A stretch of 64,000 bases of DNA from UBA1240 sp045599185 (GTDB taxonomy: Bacteria; Spirochaetota; Spirochaetia; Treponematales; Treponemataceae): assembly GCA_045599185.1 (NCBI GenBank), contig JAZRVO010000003.1, positions 52,510 through 116,509 of the forward strand, in the 5' to 3' direction. The position numbers and the translations under genes are program-made. Below the pieces are notes generated by a model. It did not search any database. It was given only the letters and a program-made list of their open reading frames with translations, and had not been told where the DNA came from. Of the stretch, positions 44,962 to 53,408 are shown piece after piece (within the stretch, counting starts at the first letter, position 1; each line of letters opens with the position of its first letter).

Positions 44962-46730
44962 TATTCACCGTCCTTAAAAAGCTTTGCTGCATCTTCATCA
45001 AGTTTACCCGATTTAGAAGCATAAACATCTTCAAGTTCTTTCTGCAGTGACTTAAATTTATCAGACTGCCATGGTGAATAGTTCCAGTCCATAAATTTCT
45101 GTCTGAACTGGTTGAAGAATGCACGGGCATCACCCTTATCAGAAAGTTCAAAACTAGAACCAAGAACCTTAAGAAGGAACGAGAACACGAAAGTCTGGCG
45201 TTCAACACTTACAGCACTGTCAACTTCATCAAATGAGTTCTGCTGGAAATATACGGCATCCAGGAATTCTGATTTAAGGTAGTATACGAAGTCTTCAAGC
45301 GAAGTACCTTCTTCACCTACAACTTTCATCATCTGTGCAACTTCCGTACCTTTCTTGAAGATACCGCGTGCATAGCCTACCCAGTCTTCGCGGATAACGC
45401 TTTTGTATTTTGACCAAGATTCAAGAGGGTCAATTGCAGGATATTTACGTGCATCAGAACGTTCACGGCTAAGACCGTGGAAAGCACCAACAACCTTAAG
45501 GGTTGCCTGTGTAACCGGTTCTTCAAAGTTACCGCCGGCCGGAGAAACCGTACCGCCGATTGTAACAGAACCGATTTCGCCTGAAGCAAGACGGACAATA
45601 CCTGCACGTTCGTAGAAGGCTGCAATGTAAGATTCCAGATACGCCGGGAAAGCTTCTTCACCCGGAATCTCTTCCAGACGGCCAGACATTTCACGCAAAG
45701 CCTGTGCCCAGCGTGAAGTAGAGTCTGCAAGAAGAAGAACGTGAAGACCCATCTGGCGGTAATATTCAGCCAGCGTAACTGCCGTATAAACCGAAGCTTC
45801 GCGGGCAGCAACAGGCATTGAAGAAGTGTTGCAAATGATAACGGTGCGTTCAATAAGAGAACGTCCTGTACGCGGGTCAATCAGTTCAGGGAATTCTTTA
45901 AGAATTTCTACAACTTCACCGGCGCGTTCACCGCAAGCTGCAACAATTACAATGTCAACGTCTGCATTGCGGCTGGTTGTATGCTGCAAAACGGTTTTAC
46001 CTGCACCAAACGGGCCAGGAACACAATAAGTGCCGCCCTTTGCAACAGGGAAGAATGTATCAACCAGGCGAATCTGGCAGACCATCGTATCTTCCGGCTT
46101 CAGGCGTTCAGCATAACAGTCAACGGCGCGCTTAACAGGCCACTGGAAAGTCATGGTTACGTTGTGCTTCTTTCCCTTTTCATCAGAAAGAACTGCAACA
46201 ACTTCAGTATTTGTATAGCTTCCTGCCGGAACGATTGAATCAACTTTGTAAGTTCCATAAAAATTGAATGGAACCATGATTTTATGCTTAAAGTTTCCTT
46301 CCGGAACTTCACCGAGGTAATCACCGCGTTTTACGGTGTCACCAGCTTTTGCAATCGGAGTAAAATCCCATTTCTGAGACTTATCCAGAGCATCAAGGTA
46401 AACACCACGTTCCAAAAAGTAACCGGCCTGTTCAGCCAGCTGTGGCAGCGGGTTCTGCAAACCGTCGAAAACCTGTCCCAAAAGACCCGGTCCCAAAGTT
46501 ACCGAAAGCATGTTTCCGGTAAATTCAACTTCGTCACCAGTTTTAATACCTTTGGTCATTTCAAAAACCTGAAGCTGAGCTTGATTTCCGCGGATACGGA
46601 TAACTTCGCTCTTCAAGCTTTTGCCGCCGACTTTTACGTAGCCTACTTCGTTCAAAGAAACATTACCGTCAAATTCAACGCTAATCATGTTTCCGTTGAC
46701 GGCTGCTACTTTTCCTTTTGTATCCGTCAT
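44961..46730 (-). CDS. atpA: V-type ATP synthase subunit A (catalytic)
   Basis: The 589-residue catalytic subunit has the P-loop GPFGAGKTVLQH at about residue 232, the Walker B region LHVLLLADSTSRWAQALREMSGRLEEIPGEEAFPAYL (quoted in part: LLADSTSRWAQALRE and PGEEAFPAYL), and the non-homologous insert at about 110-190 that marks A/V-type ATPases. It binds and turns over ATP with subunit B. It overlaps the upstream DUF2764 gene by four bases. Confidence 0.97.
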   Translation of the reverse strand: MTDTKGKVAAVNGNMISVEFDGNVSLNEVGYVKVGGKSLKSEVIRIRGNQAQLQVFEMTKGIKTGDEVEFTGNMLSVTLGPGLLGQVFDGLQNPLPQLAEQAGYFLERGVYLDALDKSQKWDFTPIAKAGDTVKRGDYLGEVPEGNFKHKIMVPFNFYGTYKVDSIVPAGSYTNTEVVAVLSDEKGKKHNVTMTFQWPVKRAVDCYAERLKPEDTMVCQIRLVDTFFPVAKGGTYCVPGPFGAGKTVLQHTTSRNADVDIVIVAACGERAGEVVEILKEFPELIDPRTGRSLIERTVIICNTSSMPVAAREASVYTAVTLAEYYRQMGLHVLLLADSTSRWAQALREMSGRLEEIPGEEAFPAYLESYIAAFYERAGIVRLASGEIGSVTIGGTVSPAGGNFEEPVTQATLKVVGAFHGLSRERSDARKYPAIDPLESWSKYKSVIREDWVGYARGIFKKGTEVAQMMKVVGEEGTSLEDFVYYLKSEFLDAVYFQQNSFDEVDSAVSVERQTFVFSFLLKVLGSSFELSDKGDARAFFNQFRQKFMDWNYSPWQSDKFKSLQKELEDVYASKSGKLDEDAAKLFKDGE

Positions 46731-47278
46731 TTTGATTCTCCAAGTATCTGGTCGTATATAATGCGGTATGACTGCATACCCTCACTTTCGTCAAATTTAT
46801 GCATTCGTTCTGCCATTTTAAGCTTAAGACCGTAGGCATAAACCGCATCAAGACAAAAATTGTCCAGCGGCGTTATGTCTTCAAGCTTTTTAAGCCGTTC
46901 GGCATTCAAATACATTTCAGCTTCCAAAGGACTGTCATAAGAGCAAGCAGTGCGTGCAATCTGCTGAATGTCTTGAGTTACGCCGGCACCCGCATTTGAA
47001 GGAACTTCCTTCTTCATTTTGGCAGCTCTAAACTGAACCAGAGCCAAACGCAGGTCACGATCCCATGCATACCATCTGTCAAGGAAGGCAGAACCTGTCG
47101 GGCAGCCTTCTCTTGGCGCTTCAAGGGAAAGTGTTTCAGCACATTCCAATTCGTTACCGCTTAAAAAGCGGTGACACAAATCAGCAAAATATTCAGTAGA
47201 AATAGGAGGTTTTACTGCACTGTCACGCGCAAACACAATAGCCGGAAGCTGCGCAACAAAGTAATAGTAATTTCCCAC
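46727..47278 (-). CDS. DUF2764 protein of the V-ATPase operon
   Basis: The 183-residue protein starts GNYYYFVAQLPAIVFA and is mostly helical. It matches the DUF2764 proteins found between subunits E and A in spirochaete and chlamydial V-ATPase operons. No subunit C gene is in the operon. The family is about the size of a subunit C domain and its YYYFVAQLP start recalls subunit C proteins, so a role as a C-like connector is a reasonable inference. It overlaps atpA by four bases and abuts atpE. Confidence 0.8.
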   Translation of the reverse strand: MGNYYYFVAQLPAIVFARDSAVKPPISTEYFADLCHRFLSGNELECAETLSLEAPREGCPTGSAFLDRWYAWDRDLRLALVQFRAAKMKKEVPSNAGAGVTQDIQQIARTACSYDSPLEAEMYLNAERLKKLEDITPLDNFCLDAVYAYGLKLKMAERMHKFDESEGMQSYRIIYDQILGESK

Positions 47279-47899
47279 TTAGTTTATTCCTCCAGCAGCA
47301 TCTTTCATAATCTGCGCTGTTTTTGGATTAAGATATGCAGAAAACAATGCTGCAACAGATTCGGCAGAGAAATCGTAATATGCGGCACCGTCTTTTGTAC
47401 CGATACGGAAACCTGCATCCAGGGCAGCATCTGACTTAATTTCAAGACCCTTGTCAATTTCTGCCTTAAGAGCAGCAGCAAAATTTGCAGACAGGGCATC
47501 CAAATCTTTTTCAGACAAAAGAACGGCAACAGATGAAGCATCTGCATTTGAAGTCCAAGCCTTAACCACATCGGGAATAAGGGTTTTCAGCATGTCGGCG
47601 TTATAAGCCTTTGCTGTTTCAGCTTCTACGATGGCAGAAAGTTCAGCATTGATTCCGTCGCGGAAAGACAGGATACTGTTTCTTCCGGCCTGTTTGATGG
47701 CATCGATACTAGCTTTTTCAAGGCGTTCAGCTTCAGCTTTTGCCTTTTTTTCAGCTTCTTCTGCTTTGCGTTCAGCTTCACTGATAATTGCAGCCGCACG
47801 CTTTTCTGCATCAGCAATAATTTCTGCAGCTGATGATTCTGCAGCGGCGACGCCGTTTTTCTTAATCTTATCAATCAGCTCTTGTAATTGAACGTCCAT
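47279..47899 (-). CDS. atpE: V-type ATP synthase subunit E (peripheral stalk)
   Basis: The 206-residue product from the ATG at 47899, with GAGGGG six bases before it, has the long charged N-terminal helix of the stalk (AAAESSAAEIIADAEKRAAA, then SEAERKAEEAEKKAKAEAE in part). The globular C-terminal domain follows. Subunit E links the ATPase head to the membrane stator. It is the first gene of the seven-gene operon. A TTG at 47911 is a less likely start. Confidence 0.93.
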   Translation of the reverse strand: MDVQLQELIDKIKKNGVAAAESSAAEIIADAEKRAAAIISEAERKAEEAEKKAKAEAERLEKASIDAIKQAGRNSILSFRDGINAELSAIVEAETAKAYNADMLKTLIPDVVKAWTSNADASSVAVLLSEKDLDALSANFAAALKAEIDKGLEIKSDAALDAGFRIGTKDGAAYYDFSAESVAALFSAYLNPKTAQIMKDAAGGIN

Positions 47900-48053
47900 A
47901 AAACCCCTCAATATCTAAGTTTACCAGAAACATCAAAAGCGATGATTCCAATTTATTCCGTTGGAACGACCTATGGAACATTTGTTTCAGTAAGTTTCCT
48001 TCAATTTTTTTGCCAAATACAAAAGAAAAACCTTACAAAACCAATATGTAAAA

Positions 48054-48082
48054 ATTATAAATCAACATTTTCAAAATATCAA
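48054..48082 (-). promoter_or_regulatory. Promoter of the V-ATPase operon
   Basis: On the minus strand TTGATA (48077-48082) and TATAAT (48054-48059) are exactly 17 bases apart. The leader to the atpE start is about 145 bases. The rest of the AT-rich gap 47900-48322 holds no credible gene, only the terminator at 48231-48252. Confidence 0.75.
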
Positions 48083-48230
48083 ATTAAAATATGCTAAAGA
48101 AATGCATTTTTTTGCCTATAATGGTTTTTTAACGCTTATCTGACAAAAACATTAAAGTTATGACAGCATGTTCACTTTAAATTGTAAAATAAGATTGTAA
48201 ATTTCGGTATTTTTAAATATTAAAAAGCAC

Positions 48231-48252
48231 AAAAAAGGCTGCAAAAACAGCC
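48231..48252 (-). terminator. Terminator after the Cache-only gene
   Basis: GGCTG at 48237-48241 and CAGCC at 48248-48252 form a short stem with a six-T run on the minus strand, 70 bases past the stop codon. Confidence 0.6.
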
Positions 48253-48322
48253 ATTTCCTGCACTTTTGCAACAAATTCGTACAAAACCGGCCCCGGAAAA
48301 AACCGTTCCGTGCACAAGTCCG

Positions 48323-49237
48323 CTAAAGTTTTTCTGCCCTGTTTCTGTCCAGCGCAAACAGCACGGCACAGTTAAGCACCACAAGCAGAACCGCCGCAAA
48401 AACAACCGGCAGAACTTCACTTTTTGTAAGCACGCCGCTTTTTCCGTGAATGACAAGATACCAGTTAAGCCGTTCAACAAAGCGCATTACCACAAATTCG
48501 CCGCTGCCGTTTTTGTAGGTATAGCCGTCTTTTTCCCTGCCGTACTGAACGTCGTGAAGATAGGCGTTTTCAATATTCACCGAATCGGTATCAACCTGAA
48601 TCAGGCCTTCCGAATTGATGAAATTAACTTTTATCGAATAATCCGATTCATACTGCTGCAGCAGTTCCTGCAATTTGTACATTGACATACCAAGGCCGCA
48701 CACACCAAGCAGCTTCTTGTCTTCATCTTCAACCCTTGCATTTACAAAAACCGTCCAGTTGTTGCCGTTTAACTGGTCACAATCAACGTCAATGTCGTAA
48801 GGTTTTCTGGAATTGACGAATATCGGGTACCATACGTCGTGTTCGTCTGCGGAAGGATTGACGATTTTGTAAAGGCCTTCGTAAGTATAGTACCTGCTGG
48901 TGTTTCTTGAAATAAGGAAGGTTGTCTGGGCACCGATAACGTTCTTTAAGGCAGAAAGATAGGCCGAAACCTGTTCAACGGCTTCATCTTCCGTATAGCC
49001 ATCTTCATTTTTCAAAAGATTTACCAGAAATTCGTTGTTGGCCATGGTTAGCGAAACGTAAATTGGCGTTGAAATTTCGTTTTCTACGGCGTCATAAATG
49101 CCGGAAGAAATGATTGAATATTTTTCTTCAAGCTTTTTTTCAAGCCTGTTCTGCAAAATTAAAATGAACGCAGCCGCACAAGCAGCCACCGTTGCGGCAA
49201 AAACCGCAGCCATTATCAGTCTTCTTTTTCTGGTCAT
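48323..49237 (-). CDS. Membrane Cache-domain protein without an output domain
   Basis: The 304-residue protein has a membrane helix at about residues 8-28, a periplasmic Cache-like sensing domain (VWYPIFVNSRKPYDIDVDCDQ in part, and VNARVEDEDKKLLGVCGLGMSM), and a second helix at about 276-296. It ends 8 residues after that helix (DRNRAEKL), so there is no kinase, MCP or GGDEF domain. It lies 12 bases after the diguanylate cyclase gene and is surely co-transcribed. It may feed a signal to that cyclase, or be a truncated receptor. Confidence 0.75.
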   Translation of the reverse strand: MTRKRRLIMAAVFAATVAACAAAFILILQNRLEKKLEEKYSIISSGIYDAVENEISTPIYVSLTMANNEFLVNLLKNEDGYTEDEAVEQVSAYLSALKNVIGAQTTFLISRNTSRYYTYEGLYKIVNPSADEHDVWYPIFVNSRKPYDIDVDCDQLNGNNWTVFVNARVEDEDKKLLGVCGLGMSMYKLQELLQQYESDYSIKVNFINSEGLIQVDTDSVNIENAYLHDVQYGREKDGYTYKNGSGEFVVMRFVERLNWYLVIHGKSGVLTKSEVLPVVFAAVLLVVLNCAVLFALDRNRAEKL

Positions 49238-49249
49238 AAATCCTCTCTC

Positions 49250-50887
49250 CTAGCGCGGCAACGCGCCATTTTTAAGTTCCTTCTTATTTATGTACATCCG
49301 CTGGTCTGCAAGCTTAAACACTTCTTCAAAAGTTGCCGCATCCAGTCCAAACGCTGCCATACCGCAGGCAATGCAAACTTCCATAATGTCACTGCTGTTT
49401 TTTGCAAGGCTCATATACTTGCAGAATTCCTGAATGATGGCATCTCTTGCTTCAAAGTCGCCGCCGTCAACAATTGCAACAAATTCATCGCCGCCAATCC
49501 TGAACACCGGACTGTGTGCAAAATACTTGCAGATAAACTTACTTGCAGAAACAATCAGCGCATCGCCTTTTTCGTGGCCGTAATTATCGTTTACGGTTTT
49601 AAGATTGTTTACGTCAAACACAACCACGGCAAATTCCTTGCCGGCTGGAATATATTCAAACTGTATTTTATCAACGTACTGAAGGTATGCCATTTTGTTG
49701 CGCAGGCCGGTCAGGCCGTCTTTCTGCGCCATGTTGTGAATGTATGCAATGTATTCCTTGGTTTTGTCTGCCATAACGGAAATGTTTTCGGTTAAAAGCT
49801 GAAGTTCGTCTTCTGTATCGCAGTGAAGCTTTACGTCCCAGTTGCCCTGGGCAAAACTTTTCGTTGCCTCGGTAATGTCGCTTATTGGCTTTACAATGCG
49901 CTTGCCCATTTTTATGGCCAAAAGGAAGGTTATTACAAAAACCAGAACAGAAATAATGATGCTGTTCAATATTGAAACGCGCCATTCGCTGTAAATTTCA
50001 CTTGCCTTTGCATAAAGAACCAGCTTCATGTGGTTTTGCAGGGTTTTAAAATACAGGCCATACTTAACGCCGTCTATTTCATCAATAATAATGTTTTCAG
50101 ATTCTTCATGAGACTGTAGAATCCTGTAAATTTCGCTTGGAATGGTATTGCCGAAAAGATTGCACTTGTTGTAGTAAACGGCGCTGTTGCCCAAACTGCA
50201 CAGAACCGCGCCGCAGCTTTTGTAAATGTCTATGTTTTCTGCAATTGCCTTTATTGCGTTAAAGTCAACGTCAATGCCTACAACGCCAACAAGGTCATTG
50301 CCATCGTAAATCGGCGCTACATAGGAAATCATGTCAACATCGATGTTTGCATTGTAATAAGGTTCCATCCATACAGGTTTTCCGGCCCAAACCGGCACAT
50401 AATACCAGCCTACGTGCTCAACATCGTTTACGTCGTAAGCCAAAAGGTCAGTTGCTTCGGTCTGTTCAAATTTTCCGCTTTCCGGCGACCTTACGCAGAA
50501 AAATCCGGTCTTGCCGTTAAGCGAAAGATCCGGATTCATGCGGTAATACACAGCCAGCGCGCCGTCCGTGTTGTCCGCAATGGTTATGGCAATGTCTAAA
50601 AACTGGTCTACATAGGCCTTTGCAACGGCTTCATTTTTCAGTTCTGCCGCACTCGGCCGGAATTCTTCCGAAATGTCATACAAATTCTGTACCGACTGTT
50701 CAACAAGGTGAAACAGGCCGTTCAGTTCCAACGCCTGCGAATAGCAGGTTTTGCTCATCATTATCTTTGAATTGTAACCTGTGGTTTGAAAAATAATGAT
50801 GAAATTAACCGAAATTATGAAAAAAGCAAGGGTAATCAAGCTGAAAGCCAGCAAATACTTAATCTTGTTCGTAATTGATTTTTTCAT
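49250..50887 (-). CDS. Diguanylate cyclase with dCache and HAMP domains
   Basis: The enzyme would make c-di-GMP from two GTP. The 545-residue protein has a membrane helix at about 10-33, a periplasmic dCache domain (WYYVPVWAGKPVWMEPYY, then SYVAPIYDGNDLVGVVGIDV), a second helix at about 306-326, a HAMP domain (KRIVKPISDITEAT), and a GGDEF domain with the intact motif FRIGGDEFVAI at about residue 465. The RxxD product-inhibition site expected nine residues before the motif is absent. The dCache domain is of the small-molecule sensing kind; the ligand is unknown. Confidence 0.92.
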   Translation of the reverse strand: MKKSITNKIKYLLAFSLITLAFFIISVNFIIIFQTTGYNSKIMMSKTCYSQALELNGLFHLVEQSVQNLYDISEEFRPSAAELKNEAVAKAYVDQFLDIAITIADNTDGALAVYYRMNPDLSLNGKTGFFCVRSPESGKFEQTEATDLLAYDVNDVEHVGWYYVPVWAGKPVWMEPYYNANIDVDMISYVAPIYDGNDLVGVVGIDVDFNAIKAIAENIDIYKSCGAVLCSLGNSAVYYNKCNLFGNTIPSEIYRILQSHEESENIIIDEIDGVKYGLYFKTLQNHMKLVLYAKASEIYSEWRVSILNSIIISVLVFVITFLLAIKMGKRIVKPISDITEATKSFAQGNWDVKLHCDTEDELQLLTENISVMADKTKEYIAYIHNMAQKDGLTGLRNKMAYLQYVDKIQFEYIPAGKEFAVVVFDVNNLKTVNDNYGHEKGDALIVSASKFICKYFAHSPVFRIGGDEFVAIVDGGDFEARDAIIQEFCKYMSLAKNSSDIMEVCIACGMAAFGLDAATFEEVFKLADQRMYINKKELKNGALPR

Positions 50888-51024
50888 ACCTGCAACATAC
50901 CAGTCCTGAATATATATGACGAATATCGAGTTTACATAATACCATAAAAACGGCCTTTCAGCATTTTATGCCACGAAAAACCTTTATAAAAAACTCGGTA
51001 TTCAACCTGAAAACTTCTAAATTC

Positions 51025-53097
51025 CTATTCCTGCTGGGAAAGGTTTTCAATGCTTTCCCTGATAAGCTTCGTACTGTCAAGCAGCTTCTGGGATGCATCA
51101 GAAACTTCCCGTTCAGATTCCTTAAGCATTGTAAGGGATTCAAGCAGCTGGCGGTTACCGGCATTCTGTTCCACGATTGCATCCTTTACGACGCTTTCCT
51201 GATTTTTAACCTGCGTTGAAAGCGTAACGATGTTTTCAAACTCGTTCTGGGTAGAAACAGTTTTGCTGTATGCCGTATCAATAAGCTTCTTAACGTTCTT
51301 TAAAACGTCAGAAATCTGCTTTGCTTCGGTATCACAGCTTTCGGCAAGCTTTCTGATTTCGTCAGCAACAACGGCAAAACCCTTTCCGCTTTCGCCTGCG
51401 TGGGCAGCTTCAATAGCCGCATTCATTGCAAGCAGGTTGGTCTGACTTGCAATTGACTGAATCATGCTGCTCATTTCAACAAGGCCGTTTGAATTTTTTT
51501 CAATGTCGCTTACAAGGCTTGTAACGTCGCCAAGGTTGGTTTTGCCCGTATTGGTTGCAGTTTCAAGGTTGTTTACGGCTACGGCATTTTTTTCAAGTAT
51601 TGAATTTATGCTGCTTATGTTGCCAATCATCTCTTCTACGGCAGAAGACGAAGACTGCACGGCTTCTGACATGGTTGCCGTAATTTTTACCAGCCCGTTC
51701 ACTTCTTCCTGCGATTCCCTAAGTTTCTGTACGCTGGTATCGGTTACGCGCATGATTGCATCTTTTATTTCAGACTTGAATTTGTCGTGCATAAGCGCAT
51801 TCTGCGCAATTACGTAATGGTGGCAGTGTTCCAGCTTGTTCATTTTGTTAAAAATGGCAACGGCCATTTCCTGGCAGGTGTTATAGCCGCATGCACCGCA
51901 GTTCAGAAAGTCGCGCCTGGTCTTTTTGCCCATCGTTTCGTAAACCTGCTGCAATTCTGCCTGCGACGGCATTTTTATGTACTTTCTTACGCTTTCGCTT
52001 CTGTCTACGTATTTGCGCGTATAAATGCCGGGCTGCCAGTATCTGTCAATTGTCTTTTCCAGTTTTTTAAGTCCGCGCTTTGTCTGGGTTTTAAGTTCGG
52101 ACTTTCTTTCTTCCATTCGCTTTTCAACGTAAGTTTCAAGCTCGTCAATAGGCATTTTCTGGTTAACGGTGCCTGCGCCGCAGTTGCAGCCCTTACGGCA
52201 GTTAAGGCAGTCTATAAGGACATAAGGAAGCTGTTTTTTTGCCTTAAGCGCTTCGGAAAGTTCAGTAAAATATTCAGTCATTTCCGGCTGGCCTTCAATT
52301 TTGCGCGTTTTTTTGCTTATGCCCGGCACAAAACGTTCGGCAGTACGCAGCAGGCCGCCCGGCGTTGAATAAAGAACGGCGCGTTCTGCCGGCGGGTTGT
52401 CGTAAGGCGTTTTCGGGTAAGAAGAAAGTGAAATGTTTTTATCCCGCAGAAAGGCGGAAACTGAACTCATTGAAACGTTGTAGTCGCCAAGGGAATTTTC
52501 ATCAAATTCGCGGCGCTTGGCAAAACACGGCGAAATGGCCGCCATTTTATAATCCTTATATTCCGGATAGAAATTCCTGATTAATGCAAAAGTGTGTGCC
52601 ATCGGCGAATCCGCCGGTGAAAGATATTCAATCAAATCGGGCTGGTACAGTTCAATATAGCTTACCAGCGCAGGACACGGCTGGGAAATTACAAGCTTGG
52701 GATTTGTCTTAAGGTGTTCAACGTAGGATTTTGTAGTAAGTTCTGCACCAAAGGAAACGTCGAAAACGGCCTTTACGCCGATTGATTTTAGCCAGCCGTT
52801 CAGTTCAAGGTCTTTGCCCTGAAAATTTGCCGCAGCGGCAGGTGCTACAATGGCAATTATTTTTTCACCCTTCGCAAGGTCGCTTAAAAATGCCTGCGTG
52901 TCGTCCATCCCGAATCTTGCACCATGGTCGCAGGCCGCAATGCAGGCACCGCAGCCAATGCAAAGTTCGTGGTTAATTTCTACATAATCACCGGCACCGT
53001 TGTTGCACAGCTTTGAAGGACAAACTGCAATGCAGCGATGGCAGTTAACGCATTTTTCTGAATCTACACTAATAACAGGGCGAAGTGTCTGAGGCAC
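51025..53097 (-). CDS. [FeFe]-hydrogenase-like sensor fused to a chemoreceptor signalling domain
   Basis: The 690-residue protein has no membrane segment. Residues 10-60 hold two [4Fe-4S] ferredoxin motifs (Cys 16, 19, 22, 26 and 46, 49, 52, 56). Residues about 75-310 are an [FeFe]-hydrogenase H-cluster domain: Cys141 (SQPCPALV), Cys191 (SPCFAKRREF), and Cys300 and Cys304 (CRKGC), all four ligands being kept. The proton-relay Cys of catalytic enzymes (TSCCP) is Pro140. Residues about 398-428 hold a further four-Cys cluster (CGACGYNTC...C). From about 460 an MCP domain follows with the hairpin stretch QTNLLAMNAAIEAAHAGE and GKGFAVVADEIRKLAE. The start is GTG after GGAG. It is probably an H2 or redox sensor for taxis. 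Confidence 0.9.
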   Translation of the reverse strand: MPQTLRPVISVDSEKCVNCHRCIAVCPSKLCNNGAGDYVEINHELCIGCGACIAACDHGARFGMDDTQAFLSDLAKGEKIIAIVAPAAAANFQGKDLELNGWLKSIGVKAVFDVSFGAELTTKSYVEHLKTNPKLVISQPCPALVSYIELYQPDLIEYLSPADSPMAHTFALIRNFYPEYKDYKMAAISPCFAKRREFDENSLGDYNVSMSSVSAFLRDKNISLSSYPKTPYDNPPAERAVLYSTPGGLLRTAERFVPGISKKTRKIEGQPEMTEYFTELSEALKAKKQLPYVLIDCLNCRKGCNCGAGTVNQKMPIDELETYVEKRMEERKSELKTQTKRGLKKLEKTIDRYWQPGIYTRKYVDRSESVRKYIKMPSQAELQQVYETMGKKTRRDFLNCGACGYNTCQEMAVAIFNKMNKLEHCHHYVIAQNALMHDKFKSEIKDAIMRVTDTSVQKLRESQEEVNGLVKITATMSEAVQSSSSAVEEMIGNISSINSILEKNAVAVNNLETATNTGKTNLGDVTSLVSDIEKNSNGLVEMSSMIQSIASQTNLLAMNAAIEAAHAGESGKGFAVVADEIRKLAESCDTEAKQISDVLKNVKKLIDTAYSKTVSTQNEFENIVTLSTQVKNQESVVKDAIVEQNAGNRQLLESLTMLKESEREVSDASQKLLDSTKLIRESIENLSQQE

Positions 53098-53408
53098 AAT
53101 AGTCTCCGATAAAATATTTAAAATTTCTATACTAATATTTTAGCAGACAAACAGGTAAACACAAGTAAAAAAATAGTAACTTTTAGGAATTTGGAACAGA
53201 TTTTGCACGGTTAAATGTCGAAAAAAATGCAAAAAAGGCTTTTGCGTGCCCTGCTGCGCTTTGCCGCCAAAGCACGCTTCAAAATTCAGCCTGCGTTTCA
53301 GCGTAAAAAACAGCCCGAACACAGGCAAAAAGCACACCGGGCACAAAAAAAAGGCCGCCATTTTTCAGGCAGCCTTATAATCATGCTAATTTCAGCATTT
53401 TTTTCAGT
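53098..53408. other. Intergenic region without a gene
   Basis: The gap lies between the fusion gene start and the galM stop. I see an AT-rich stretch that probably holds the fusion gene promoter near 53105-53160 and the galM terminator. A plus-strand open frame here (53215-53532) is Lys/Arg-rich and not credible. Confidence 0.5.
53343..53376 (-). terminator. Terminator of galM
   Basis: AAGGCCGCC at 53351-53359 pairs with GGCAGCCTT at 53368-53376 with one mismatch, and a T run follows on the minus strand. Confidence 0.7.

Noticed and set aside
47900..48322. Riboswitch or small RNA upstream of the V-ATPase operon
   Set aside because: Only AT-rich sequence, a promoter and a terminator are visible; no conserved riboswitch pattern was recognised.
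50414..50599. Plus-strand open frame within the diguanylate cyclase gene
   Set aside because: It lies inside a well-supported gene and has no start signal.
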